64,000 nt of DNA from an uncultured Lachnospiraceae bacterium. GTDB taxonomy: Bacteria > Bacillota > Clostridia > Lachnospirales > Lachnospiraceae. A program made the position numbers and the translations under genes. The notes beneath the pieces were generated by a model. It ran no database searches, was not told the origin of the DNA, and worked only from the letters and a program-made list of their open reading frames with translations. Below, piece by piece: positions 26,458 to 34,681 of the stretch. Location: contig CAJTTZ010000001.1 in the NCBI GenBank assembly GCA_910579505.1, forward strand, positions 434,001-498,000, in the 5' to 3' direction. The number at the start of each line of letters is the position of its first letter. Position 1 is the first letter of the stretch.

Positions 26458-27210
26458 TCAGCTCCTTCTTTCCTGTTTCACAGACGTCTTTTTCTTTCTG
26501 TGCCGCTTTGCTTTTTCGGACTCATCCTCCTGCACGGGAATCAATGCGAGAGTAGACAGCCCAAGATACTTTTCTATATCCTCAGAAGATTTGACCGTGT
26601 CATCCAGCAGATATTTCACCAGTATGACGGCGCACACCGCAAGACATCCCAGCACGCCGCCGATCAGCGTCCAGCGCATACAGCTTGGGGAGGCTTTCTC
26701 TGTCGGCATGTTGGCTGTCTCCACCACATTTACCGCGTCAATGTCCATAACGTTCTCAATATGCCTGCCCGCCGTCTCCCTGACGCTGTTGGCTATATTC
26801 ATCGCCATCACCGAGTCCTTGTCTTTTACCGTAATGTAAATCACCCGGGTGTCCTCCGGCGTGCCGACCGAAACTTTACGCTGCAGTTCCTTATACTCTA
26901 AATCAAGTCCCAGATTCTGGATAACTTCTTCAAGCACATATCTGCTCCCAATCAGCTCCCTGTAATCTTTTGTGAGCTGACTGCCAAGCTGTACATCCGA
27001 ATATGTCACCGTGGTATTTTCATTCTTGTTAAGGATATAAATCTTCGTGGTAGATTCATAAGTTGGAGTAATCAGATATCTGCTGATGGCAAAAGCGGCC
27101 AGGGCCACAAACATCCCAATCCCCATAATGAGCCAGATCTGCCCCAGAAGCACTCCCATAAGCTCCAGCAAATCAATCTCTATCGTTTCCGCGTCTCTTC
27201 TCTCTTCCAT
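26458..27210 (-). CDS. cpsC: chain-length determinant / kinase activator (CpsC/YwqC, Wzz fold)
   Basis: A 250-residue membrane protein with two helices (about 20-40 and 178-198) flanking an extracytoplasmic domain. IDLLELMGVLLGQIWLIMGIG and PTYESTTKIYIL are typical of Wzz/YveK proteins. The C-terminal cytoplasmic tail (SSEDIEKYLGLSTLALIP) contacts the CpsD kinase in homologs. ATG 27210 is preferred by family length; a TTG at 27222 is an alternative. Confidence 0.88.
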   Translation of the reverse strand: MEERRDAETIEIDLLELMGVLLGQIWLIMGIGMFVALAAFAISRYLITPTYESTTKIYILNKNENTTVTYSDVQLGSQLTKDYRELIGSRYVLEEVIQNLGLDLEYKELQRKVSVGTPEDTRVIYITVKDKDSVMAMNIANSVRETAGRHIENVMDIDAVNVVETANMPTEKASPSCMRWTLIGGVLGCLAVCAVILVKYLLDDTVKSSEDIEKYLGLSTLALIPVQEDESEKAKRHRKKKTSVKQERRS

Positions 27211-27239
27211 GCGCCCAACCAAGCCTTTCTTCCGTAATC

Positions 27240-27965
27240 TTATATATAACAGCCGTGCAGAAGCGCACTTGCATTGTCCCTGAAAATTCTATTGCAACAG
27301 GCTTCCCCATATTTTCTGCTCACATAAGCCGCTGCTTCCGAAAGCCCCGGCGTACGTTTTTTGTCGTCATGGCAGTCGGACGCCACGAAATGAACATACT
27401 CCCTCTTGAGCAGCCACTTTGCGTTCCTCCTGCACTCCATTCCGTTACTTCCTATAATACTGGAGGCATTCACCTGCAGACAGCATCCCATATCGTACAG
27501 TTCTTCCACTCTCACTTTTTTCTCCATCAGACATGCATACCGTTCTATATGAGCCAAAATGGGAGAATACCCCTCTGCCAGAAGGCTATAGGCTGCATCC
27601 CTGATATATGCGTAGTCTTCTCCGGGATTAAACTCCGTCAGGACATAAGAAGAGCCGGCCATCGTAAACGCCTTCCCTTCCCTGAGCGCAGAAGTCACTT
27701 CCGAACTGTAATATATTTCATTACCCAGATGAAGCTGTACGGAAATTCCGGCAGCCTGCTTTTTTTCTTCCAGTTCATACAATATATCTTCCACTCTGTC
27801 AGGAGGCAGATTGTGCCGCATTGGTTTATAATGAGGCGTCAGGATAATATCGCTAATCTGCTCTTCCTCGGCCTGGCGCAGCATACGGAGGCTTATCTCA
27901 AAATTTTTCGCTCCGTCATCTAAACCGGGCAGAATGTGGGAATGAATATCTATGTAACAGTTCAC
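27240..27965 (-). CDS. cpsB: CpsB/YwqE-type PHP tyrosine-protein phosphatase
   Basis: A 241-residue PHP-superfamily phosphatase. DIHSHILPGLDDGA (metal ligands), DIILTPHY, GNEIYY, PILAHIERY and FVASDCHDDKKR give all expected metal-binding residues. It dephosphorylates the CpsD kinase. It starts at a GTG (27965) with only a weak ribosome binding site and an in-frame stop upstream. It is the first gene of the operon, and its start lies 36 bases inside the left inverted repeat of the invertible segment, so its promoter must lie within that segment. Confidence 0.9.
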   Translation of the reverse strand: MNCYIDIHSHILPGLDDGAKNFEISLRMLRQAEEEQISDIILTPHYKPMRHNLPPDRVEDILYELEEKKQAAGISVQLHLGNEIYYSSEVTSALREGKAFTMAGSSYVLTEFNPGEDYAYIRDAAYSLLAEGYSPILAHIERYACLMEKKVRVEELYDMGCCLQVNASSIIGSNGMECRRNAKWLLKREYVHFVASDCHDDKKRTPGLSEAAAYVSRKYGEACCNRIFRDNASALLHGCYI

Positions 27966-28000
27966 CGTCAGTCACCATCCATGGTTGAAATACACCTGTT

Positions 28001-28029
28001 TTTTCGTAAAATAATTCATTTTATGAAAA
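28001..28029 (+). repeat. left inverted repeat / recombinase core site
   Basis: Arms TTTTCGTAAAAT (28001-28012) and ATTTTATGAAAA (28018-28029) surround the spacer AATTC. The arms are inverted copies of each other with one mismatch, the structure expected for a tyrosine recombinase crossover site. Confidence 0.85.
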
Positions 28030-28092
28030 CGGAAAACGAAAAAACAGCAAAATGTTGTGTAAAAAATCACTACTTATATGTATAACGACTGT

Positions 28093-28121
28093 ATAATATC
28101 ACAATTCGCAAGAAAATACAA
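28093..28121 (-). promoter_or_regulatory. cps operon promoter inside the invertible segment
   Basis: On the minus strand TTGTAT (28121-28116), a 17-bp spacer and TATTAT (28098-28093). It points at cpsB about 130 bases away, across the left inverted repeat. No other good promoter is seen between it and cpsB. An overlapping TATAAT on the plus strand (28092-28097) may serve the recombinase, but no clear -35 accompanies it. Confidence 0.65.
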
Positions 28122-28150
28122 GTTGTTTTTGGATGGAATGGTGCGCCCCT

Positions 28151-28211
28151 GTTTCGGTAAAGGTTCCGAAACGGCGGCTGATCAATTTTATGACCGTCAA
28201 ATAATGGTCAG
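28151..28211 (+). promoter_or_regulatory. recombinase leader with hairpin and dyad
   Basis: GTTTCGG (28151-28157) and CCGAAAC (28166-28172) form a 7-bp stem. Further on, TGACC (28191-28195) and GGTCA form a weaker dyad ending just before the AGGAG of the recombinase. It could be an operator or attenuator; nothing more specific is visible. Confidence 0.35.
28194..28211 (+). repeat. direct repeat flanking the recombinase gene (copy 1)
   Basis: CCGTCAAATAATGGTCAG. A near-identical copy, CCGTCAAAAAAATGGTCAG, lies at 29388-29406, just after the recombinase stop, in the same orientation. They could be recombinase arm-type sites or a trace of how the cassette was built. Confidence 0.45.
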
Positions 28212-28225
28212 GAAAGGAGTTATCT

Positions 28226-29344
28226 ATGCCAAAGAGAGGAGAAAACATTTACAAGAGGAGGGATGGACGTTGGGAAGGACGCATAAAGCGTTCCGCGTAT
28301 CTGCAGGGAGGCGGGAAGTACCAGTCGGTTTATGGAAAGACGTACGGCGAAGTAAAAAGAAAACTGGATGAAGCGAGACAGGAGAAATGTTTTGCGGCTG
28401 GCCGGTGCACGATCACCATGAAAGAGGCCGTCAATATCTGGTATGCGGATAAGAGGGGGGACTGGAAAGAAGGCACTTATGCGGTCTACCGCCAGACCGT
28501 GGAAAAGTATATTATTCCCGGGCTGGGGGAGCAGCCTTTATATAAGATCAACAATCAGGCCATGGCGGAATTTGTTGCCAAAATCCGCAGGCAGAATAAG
28601 GAGCAGGGACTTTCCGGCGTCTATCTGTTCTATATATGCGGCATTGTACAGCGGGTTATGATCCATATACAGAAAAAGACCGGGGAAAAGCTGGAAATTC
28701 CGGCAAACCCCGTCAGCGTGGAGAAAAGGCCGAAGGTGATGCCGCCGGAGATCAGAGAGTTGTCAGTGCTGGAAAAGTATCTTCTGCAAAATACGAAGGA
28801 CAATACCTGTCTGGGCATTTTAACGGCGCTGCATACGGGTCTGCGGATCGGTGAGCTTTGCGCGCTGACATGGAAGGACATTGACCTGGAAACAGGTCTT
28901 TTGCATGTAAGGAGCAGCCTTCAGAGAGTGCGTGATTATGACAGCCCGGGGAAAAAGACAAGACTGGCGGTGGTGACGCCAAAGACATCCTGCTCCGTCA
29001 GGGATATTCCCATTCCGCCGGTACTTCTGGACGCCCTTTCAGCCTGTAAGAAAGACAGTTCCTGCAAGCTTGTGAGCGGGGCTAGGGGGGACTGGATGGA
29101 TCCGCGCACCCTGCAATACCGCTTTCAAAAGATACTGGAAGAATGCGGTATTGACCATTTTAATTTTCATATGCTGAGGCACGCCTTTGCCACCAGATGT
29201 ATGGAAAAGGGATTCGACAGTAAGAGCCTGAGTGAGATTCTTGGGCACAGCAGCATACAGATCACCCTGAATCTGTATGTGCACTCTACCTTACAGCGAA
29301 AAAGGTGTCTGATGAATCTTGTGGATTCCTATTCGTGCGATTGA
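28226..29344 (+). CDS. tyrosine recombinase/integrase (probable DNA invertase)
   Basis: 372 residues. An N-terminal AP2-like/arm-binding region (about 1-60, GENIYKRRDGRWEGRI) and a SAM-like core-binding domain (about 65-155) precede the catalytic domain with Arg in TGLRIGELCAL, the HMLRHAFATR box, LGHSSIQ, and the nucleophile Tyr in LNLYVHST. All active-site residues are present. It is expressed divergently from the capsule operon and is the only gene between the inverted repeats. No phage or conjugation genes accompany it, so a local switch function fits better than an integrated element. The start has AGGAG upstream. Confidence 0.9.
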   Translation: MPKRGENIYKRRDGRWEGRIKRSAYLQGGGKYQSVYGKTYGEVKRKLDEARQEKCFAAGRCTITMKEAVNIWYADKRGDWKEGTYAVYRQTVEKYIIPGLGEQPLYKINNQAMAEFVAKIRRQNKEQGLSGVYLFYICGIVQRVMIHIQKKTGEKLEIPANPVSVEKRPKVMPPEIRELSVLEKYLLQNTKDNTCLGILTALHTGLRIGELCALTWKDIDLETGLLHVRSSLQRVRDYDSPGKKTRLAVVTPKTSCSVRDIPIPPVLLDALSACKKDSSCKLVSGARGDWMDPRTLQYRFQKILEECGIDHFNFHMLRHAFATRCMEKGFDSKSLSEILGHSSIQITLNLYVHSTLQRKRCLMNLVDSYSCD

Positions 29345-29387
29345 AACCGAAGCGCCTGCGGGTTACGGACGAATCTGTTCCTAAGAG

Positions 29388-29406
29388 CCGTCAAAAAAAT
29401 GGTCAG
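29388..29406 (+). repeat. direct repeat flanking the recombinase gene (copy 2)
   Basis: CCGTCAAAAAAATGGTCAG, differing from copy 1 (28194-28211) only in the length and composition of the central A/T run. It lies inside the invertible segment about 45 bases after the recombinase stop codon. Confidence 0.45.
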
Positions 29407-29481
29407 CGCGGCTTCCGGCGTCATTCGGAAAACGGACAAAAAGCGGGGGTATCGGGAACTGTCGTGTTTATGCGAAACAAA

Positions 29482-29510
29482 TTTTCATAAATTGAATTAT
29501 TTTACGAAAA
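29482..29510 (-). repeat. right inverted repeat / recombinase core site
   Basis: Read on the minus strand it gives TTTTCGTAAAAT, spacer AATTC, AATTTATGAAAA: identical to the left site except one base of the second arm, with the same spacer. Opposite orientation to the left site predicts inversion rather than excision. Confidence 0.85.
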
Positions 29511-29622
29511 TATATGTTCACTATACTATATCCTTAGTCAGGATTCCATTCCCTGCACACGTTCCCATAATCGCAATTTTACAAATAAAAATGTGGGCTG
29601 ATATGAGATTGGCCGCAAAGGC

Positions 29623-29651
29623 ATGACATAAGTGAAATCTTTTGCTATGAT
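29623..29651 (+). promoter_or_regulatory. promoter of the GH120 gene
   Basis: ATGACA (29623-29628), a 17-bp spacer and TATGAT (29646-29651), about 49 bases before the start codon. It lies outside the invertible segment, so the gene has a basal promoter whatever the switch state. The remaining 29345-29699 gap holds the direct repeat, the right inverted repeat and no gene. Confidence 0.6.
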
Positions 29652-29699
29652 AAGAGTATCTGCTGGAAAAACACAATTCTGAGACAAGGAGGAAGACAT

Positions 29700-31703
29700 A
29701 TGAAATATTATGTAAACGGGAATGCCGGACAAAGCGGTGACGGGAGTAAAGAAAAACCTTTTTTGAAAATCCAGGAAGCCGCCCAGAAGGCTCTGCCCGG
29801 AGATGAAGTGATTGTCGCGCCGGGCATTTACAGAGAGTCGGTAAGCCCTGTAAACGGCGGCACAAAAGACGATAGAATCGTTTACCGTTCCGAAGTAGGG
29901 CTGGCTGCTGTGATCACAGGGGCTGAACCGGTCAAAGACTGGGAAGCCTGTGAAGGCACCGTCTGGAAAACGAGAATTTCCAACAAAGTATTCGGCGGTT
30001 ACAACCCCTATACGACGCTTGTTTACGGCGACTGGTTTGTGGCTGCCATGACCGCGCATACGGGGGATGTATATCTGAACGGCAAATCCATGTATGAAGT
30101 GACAGAATTTGAAAAAGTCCTGCACCCCGAGAAAAGTCAGGCTTCGTGGGACCCTGATTTTTCTGTGTATGTATGGTATACCATCCAGGATGAAGAAAAG
30201 GACGAAACAATCCTGTACGCCAACTTCCAGGGCCAAAACCCCAATGAGGAAAATGTGGAAATCAGCGTGCGGAAAAACTGTTTCTACCCGGAAGAAGAAG
30301 GCGTAAGTTATATCACTCTTTCCGGCTTTACCGTGAGACAGGCGGCATCGCAGTGGGCGCCTCCGACGGCATATCAGGAAGGAATGATCGGCCCGCACTG
30401 GTCCAAAGGCTGGATCATAGAGGACTGTGAAATCTATGAGTCGAAATGCTCCGGCATTTCCCTTGGAAAATATCTGCAGCCGGAAAACGATAACAAGTGG
30501 TCTAAATGGAAATACAAGGACGGCACGCAGACGGAGCGCGACTGTATCTGCCAGGCACAGCGGGAGGGATGGAGCAAGGAAACCATAGGCTCCCACATTG
30601 TCAGAAGGTGCAACATCCACGACTGCGGGCAGACCGGGATCGTCGGGCATCTGGGCGGCGTATTTTCCGTCATAGAGGACAATACGATCCACCACATCAA
30701 CAACAAGCAGAATTTATGCGGCGCTGAGATCGGCGGCATTAAAATGCATGCGGCGATTGACGTCACGATCCGCCGAAACCGGATTTACCGCTGTACCCGC
30801 GGATTATGGCTTGACTGGCAGGCGCAGGGAACAAGGGTGACACAGAACCTGTTTTTTGACAACTGTCTGCCGGAAGAATATAACCATATAAAAGGAAATG
30901 AAATCGGTGAGGATATTTTTATCGAAGTATCGCACGGACCGACGCTTGTCGACCACAACGTGCTGCTCTCCGACTGCGCGATGAAGCTTGCCACACAGGG
31001 CGTTGCCGTTGTGCATAATCTGATCGCCGGTTCGTTTACCGCCGTAGGCCGCGGTGTTTTAAACGGTACGCTCACCAAACTCTCGCCGCGCTATACACCC
31101 TACCATGTGCCCCACCGCACACAGATCGCCGGCTTCATGACGATTCTGCACGGTGACATGCGTTTTTACAACAACATTTTCATCCAAAAAGACTTCCGTC
31201 CGGGGCTAAAGCAGATGGCGGATGCGATGAAAGACGATGAATGGACGGACGGCAACCTCATTGCCGGAACGGTTCCTTACGAGGCGTACCCGACTTTGGA
31301 AGAATACGAAGCGCAGTTTGAGGGATACTGTGGGATGGGATCCGCACCAAGCGACAGGTATTACAATCCGCTCCCTGTATGGGCGGCAGGAAACGCCTAT
31401 TTTAACGGCGCGAAACCCATGTCGAAAGAAAATGCGTTTGTGGATGAGACAAACAGCGTGTCCGTCTGTCTGGAAGAGACGGCAGAAGGCTTTGTCTTAA
31501 AGACAAATGTGTATGATTACATGCCCGAACCGCAGAACAAAGTGATTACCACCGACAGCCTTGGCATGGCGTTTGAGCCGGAACAGAAATTTGAAAACCC
31601 GGATGGCTCTCCCATTGTCTTCGATACGGATTATTACGGGAAAACGTGCGGAGAAACGCCGCTCGCAGGACCGTTTGCACAGCCGGGTACTTTCATCCTT
31701 TAG
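29700..31703 (+). CDS. GH120 beta-xylosidase (right-handed beta-helix)
   Basis: A 667-residue enzyme closely patterned on the GH120 xylosidase XylC of Thermoanaerobacterium: GDVYLNGKSMYEVT, YVWYTIQDEEKD...ILYANFQGQNPNEE, GPHWSKGWIIEDCEIYESKCSGIS, GWSKETIGSHIVRRCNIHDCGQ and GGIKMHAAIDV. GLWLDWQAQGTRV contains the nucleophile Asp, and IFIEVSHGP the acid/base Glu (assignment recalled from the GH120 family). No signal peptide is present, so it acts in the cytoplasm on imported xylo-oligosaccharides. The ribosome binding site AAGGAGG precedes the ATG. It stands alone on the plus strand next to the invertible segment. Confidence 0.85.
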   Translation: MKYYVNGNAGQSGDGSKEKPFLKIQEAAQKALPGDEVIVAPGIYRESVSPVNGGTKDDRIVYRSEVGLAAVITGAEPVKDWEACEGTVWKTRISNKVFGGYNPYTTLVYGDWFVAAMTAHTGDVYLNGKSMYEVTEFEKVLHPEKSQASWDPDFSVYVWYTIQDEEKDETILYANFQGQNPNEENVEISVRKNCFYPEEEGVSYITLSGFTVRQAASQWAPPTAYQEGMIGPHWSKGWIIEDCEIYESKCSGISLGKYLQPENDNKWSKWKYKDGTQTERDCICQAQREGWSKETIGSHIVRRCNIHDCGQTGIVGHLGGVFSVIEDNTIHHINNKQNLCGAEIGGIKMHAAIDVTIRRNRIYRCTRGLWLDWQAQGTRVTQNLFFDNCLPEEYNHIKGNEIGEDIFIEVSHGPTLVDHNVLLSDCAMKLATQGVAVVHNLIAGSFTAVGRGVLNGTLTKLSPRYTPYHVPHRTQIAGFMTILHGDMRFYNNIFIQKDFRPGLKQMADAMKDDEWTDGNLIAGTVPYEAYPTLEEYEAQFEGYCGMGSAPSDRYYNPLPVWAAGNAYFNGAKPMSKENAFVDETNSVSVCLEETAEGFVLKTNVYDYMPEPQNKVITTDSLGMAFEPEQKFENPDGSPIVFDTDYYGKTCGETPLAGPFAQPGTFIL

Positions 31704-31721
31704 AGGATAGCAGCTAAATCC

Positions 31722-34529
31722 TCAGTCCCCGAGCCACTGTGCCAGCACCCTCGCGATCACATCCGCCTCAAGCGGTTTCGCAACATGTTCATTCATGCCG
31801 GCGTCCTTCGCCGCCTGTACATCTTCGGCGAAGGCGTTCGCCGTCATGGTGATGATCGGGATCGTCGCCGCGTCCGGCCTGTCCAGCGCCCGTATCGCCT
31901 TGGCCGACTCATACCCGTTCATCACCGGCATCATCACGTCCATAAAGATGATCTGATACGTCCCCTCTTCTGCTTGTTCAAAGATCTCCACCGCTTCCCG
32001 TCCGTTGTTTGCAAGGGTCACCTGTAATCCAAAGTCTTCCAGAATAAACTGGGCAATCTCCTGATTTAACTCGTTGTCCTCCACAAGAAGCGCATGTTTC
32101 CCGGCAATCTGCATCTGCTTTGGCGCTTCGCTCTCCTCTTCCTCCTTTGGCTTCGCAGCGATTGCCAGAGGCAGTACCACGGTGAACACACTGCCCTTCC
32201 CCTGCTCGCTCTCAATTTCAATGGTTCCGCCCATACTGTCTATCAGTTTTTTCGTGATCGTCATGCCAAGCCCTGTTCCCTGATAGGTAGTACGCGCGCT
32301 CACCCCTCTTAATTCCTGCGTAAACGGCTCAAAGATATGCTCCAGATACTCCCTGCTCATTCCGATGCCCGTATCGGAAATGACAAAACAGATCCGGGCG
32401 GTCCCGTTCTCTGCCGAGAGCTCCCTGCAGCTCATATGGACGCTGCCGTCTTTTCTGTTGTATTTGATGGCGTTTCCGGCTATATTAATCAGCACCTGCT
32501 TGATGTGCAGGGGGCTTCCAATAAAATCGGCATGGGAGAACTGTTCCTCCTCAAACGTAGTCGTCAGCTGAATCTTTTTCGTCGCCGCCTGTCCGCCAAG
32601 AATCGTTGCACAGTTTGCAAAAAGCTGCGGCAGGGAAAATGTTTCTTCCCTGATTTCCACATTGCCGCTTTCCAGTTTGTTGATGTCGAGCACGTCGTTT
32701 ACCAAAGACAGCAGATGTTCCGCCGAAGTTTTGATTTTCTGTCTGCAGTCCCGCTGTCTTTCCGGGTCGTCAGGGTACTTCTCCGCAATACTCAGCATAC
32801 CCATAATACCGTTGATCGGTGTTCGGATGTCATGGGACATGTGTGACAAAAACTCCGTTTTAGCCAGATTTGCCTTCTCGGCCTCCCTAATGGCAGTCTG
32901 CAGTTCCCCGTTCTTCTCTGCCAGAATGCGGTAGGAATTTCTGCGCGTATGGGACACGGCAAAGGCAGACGCAGCAAAAAGAGTCAGCACCGTGCCGGCA
33001 ATTACGAGGACATCCTTATTCATATACAGATAATCCGTCAAATTATAATCCGTATACGGAATATTCATGTACAGATTGATGATATCTTCCTTATCCGCTT
33101 CCGAGACCAGCCGCAGGGATTTATTGATCACGTTGAAAAGAATCGGATCTACGTCTTTTGCCGCCGCAAGGGTGCTTCCCGACTGATAGCGGTAATTATC
33201 CCACTCGATCAGATCCGAAAACCGCTCGTTTTTGGACATATAGTTGTATTCGATGGTGTTGAGCACGGTGATATCAGCCTCTCCCCGTCTCACCATTTCC
33301 AGACATTCCTTGGCGGTATTACAGTAGATAACCGTACCGCTCGCACCGTTCCTCTTCATGCTTTCCGCCCAGTAGGCACGTCCATTTGTAAGCGCCAGCG
33401 ACGTCCCCTGGTTCATGCGCACATAATCCCTTTTCGATACAATAATGGCATTGTAATCCATGAAAGAGCTCGTCAGGCGGATATTTTCATCCCGCGACAA
33501 CTGCATATTGTTCGCGCCCACATAAAAGTCGATTTCTCCCGCCGCCAGAAGCTCCTTCCAGTATTCGCTCCTGTCCAGCGGACAAAGCTCCATGGCAATC
33601 CCGCTTCTTTCAGCAATCTCATCCAGAATCTTTATATAAATGCCGTCGTACTCTCCCTGGTCATTGATGTAGGAGAGAGGCTTCGTATCCTGATAAAAAC
33701 CGATTTTAACCGGCACTCCCCTGTCAATATACTGCTGTTCCTCCGCGGCAAAGTTCTCCCATCTGTTTTCATAATAAGCGCTGATCAGTTCCTGCTCCAG
33801 CGTAGGGTTATCCATATAGAGTTCTTCAATTCCTATGTTCATCTCGGAGACAAGCTGTTCATTGCCTTTCCATGTAATATAATAGTAGGGCGCATAGGCA
33901 AATTTACCCACAAGGCACTGCCCCTCCTCCACCTCCGTCAACGTGTGCGCCGCCACGTCGATCTCACCGCCCTTAAGCGCGGTTTGCAGATCCTGCGTCG
34001 TTTTGTACTCCTTGAGATGCGGCCGGGAAATGCCGTTTCGGTCAAGGTATTCCAAAAATTCATCCTTGCGGACATAGCTTTCCACAACACCGAAAGTCAT
34101 ATCCCGCATACCGTCAAAATCCTCAAAATCCATGCTGGTGTCCTTCTCCACGAAAAGACAGCCGTAAGTATACCCGCTGGACAGCGACGCATATTCAAAA
34201 ACCCGCGACCGCTCCTCGGAATACTGTGCCGATCCTACCAGATCCACTTCTTTCGCTTCCAGCTTTTCAAGCGCGTCATTCCAGCTGTCACACATCACGT
34301 AGGTAATATCCCACCCGGTATACACGCGCAACGCCTCCAGATACGCCACATCCAAGCCGTCGTAGCCGTCGCTTTCCGAATAGATATGAAATCCGTTCAT
34401 CGGGAAAAAAGCCACCCTTACTTTCCGGGGACTTGCAAAAACCGGCATGCAAAAACACATGGAACACAAAAATACCAGTATGGCCATCAAATATTTATGT
34501 ATGTTTCGATTCCCACTTTTCTTTTTCAT
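31722..34529 (-). CDS. hybrid sensor histidine kinase with two solute-binding sensor domains
   Basis: 935 residues. A signal/anchor helix (about 12-32) is followed by two tandem family-3 solute-binding (PBPb) domains (about 35-265 and 270-500) and a membrane helix (about 505-530). HisKA follows with FLSHMSHDIRTPINGIMG near residue 565, then HATPase with VISDTGIGMS and GTGLGMTITKKLI, and a C-terminal receiver with LLVEDNELN and the phospho-accepting Asp in FMDVMMPVMNG near residue 861. It senses extracellular small molecules, probably amino-acid-like; the output is unknown because no DNA-binding partner lies next to it. Its ATG overlaps the stop of an EAL-domain remnant. Confidence 0.88.
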   Translation of the reverse strand: MKKKSGNRNIHKYLMAILVFLCSMCFCMPVFASPRKVRVAFFPMNGFHIYSESDGYDGLDVAYLEALRVYTGWDITYVMCDSWNDALEKLEAKEVDLVGSAQYSEERSRVFEYASLSSGYTYGCLFVEKDTSMDFEDFDGMRDMTFGVVESYVRKDEFLEYLDRNGISRPHLKEYKTTQDLQTALKGGEIDVAAHTLTEVEEGQCLVGKFAYAPYYYITWKGNEQLVSEMNIGIEELYMDNPTLEQELISAYYENRWENFAAEEQQYIDRGVPVKIGFYQDTKPLSYINDQGEYDGIYIKILDEIAERSGIAMELCPLDRSEYWKELLAAGEIDFYVGANNMQLSRDENIRLTSSFMDYNAIIVSKRDYVRMNQGTSLALTNGRAYWAESMKRNGASGTVIYCNTAKECLEMVRRGEADITVLNTIEYNYMSKNERFSDLIEWDNYRYQSGSTLAAAKDVDPILFNVINKSLRLVSEADKEDIINLYMNIPYTDYNLTDYLYMNKDVLVIAGTVLTLFAASAFAVSHTRRNSYRILAEKNGELQTAIREAEKANLAKTEFLSHMSHDIRTPINGIMGMLSIAEKYPDDPERQRDCRQKIKTSAEHLLSLVNDVLDINKLESGNVEIREETFSLPQLFANCATILGGQAATKKIQLTTTFEEEQFSHADFIGSPLHIKQVLINIAGNAIKYNRKDGSVHMSCRELSAENGTARICFVISDTGIGMSREYLEHIFEPFTQELRGVSARTTYQGTGLGMTITKKLIDSMGGTIEIESEQGKGSVFTVVLPLAIAAKPKEEEESEAPKQMQIAGKHALLVEDNELNQEIAQFILEDFGLQVTLANNGREAVEIFEQAEEGTYQIIFMDVMMPVMNGYESAKAIRALDRPDAATIPIITMTANAFAEDVQAAKDAGMNEHVAKPLEADVIARVLAQWLGD

Positions 34530-34681
34530 GACCCTTGCACCAACTCCCGCAACTTCCCGATTTCAATCGGCTTTGTATAAAAATATTCCTGAAACCATGT
34601 GGCCTGGTAGAGCCGCAGATAATTCTGCAGTTCCTCTGTCTCCACACCTTCCAGACAGGTCAGCGTGCTTCTCCTTTGTGC
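34526..34681 (-). pseudogene. C-terminal remnant of an EAL (c-di-GMP phosphodiesterase) domain
   Basis: A 51-codon open stretch without a start reads STLTCLEGVETEELQNYLRLYQATW and then FYTKPIEIGKLRELV, which matches the last helix-strand part of EAL domains (EGVET...Q.Y.FSKPI). It begins directly after the stop of the zinc-ribbon gene, in the same frame, and its own stop overlaps the kinase start (ATGA). Most of the gene seems to have been deleted, leaving a scar that once coupled an EAL gene to the sensor kinase. Confidence 0.65.

Larger units (their letters stand above)
28001..29510. mobile_element. invertible DNA segment with its own tyrosine recombinase and outward promoter
   Basis: About 1.5 kb bounded by 29-bp inverted repeats (28001-28029 and 29482-29510) that match at 28 of 29 positions. 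It contains the recombinase gene, the cps promoter and two near-identical direct repeats. The layout (recombinase inside, core-like sites at both ends, promoter at one end facing out) is that of a self-inverting promoter switch. Inversion would turn the promoter from cpsB toward the GH120 gene at 29700. Inversion itself is inferred. Confidence 0.8.

Noticed and set aside
28454..29091. Six-G runs in the recombinase gene
   Set aside because: Both are in frame and short; six G is within normal expectation.
28226..29344. Recombinase as the integrase of a prophage or conjugative element
   Set aside because: No excisionase, relaxase, phage genes or tRNA attachment site are nearby, and the flanking repeats are inverted, which favours inversion over integration.
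29538..30695. 385-codon minus-strand open frame opposite the GH120 gene
   Set aside because: It overlaps a strongly supported enzyme gene on the other strand and resembles no family.
32949..34580. 543-codon open frame on the plus strand
   Set aside because: It is antisense to the sensor kinase, has no recognisable domain and no ribosome binding site; a shadow frame.
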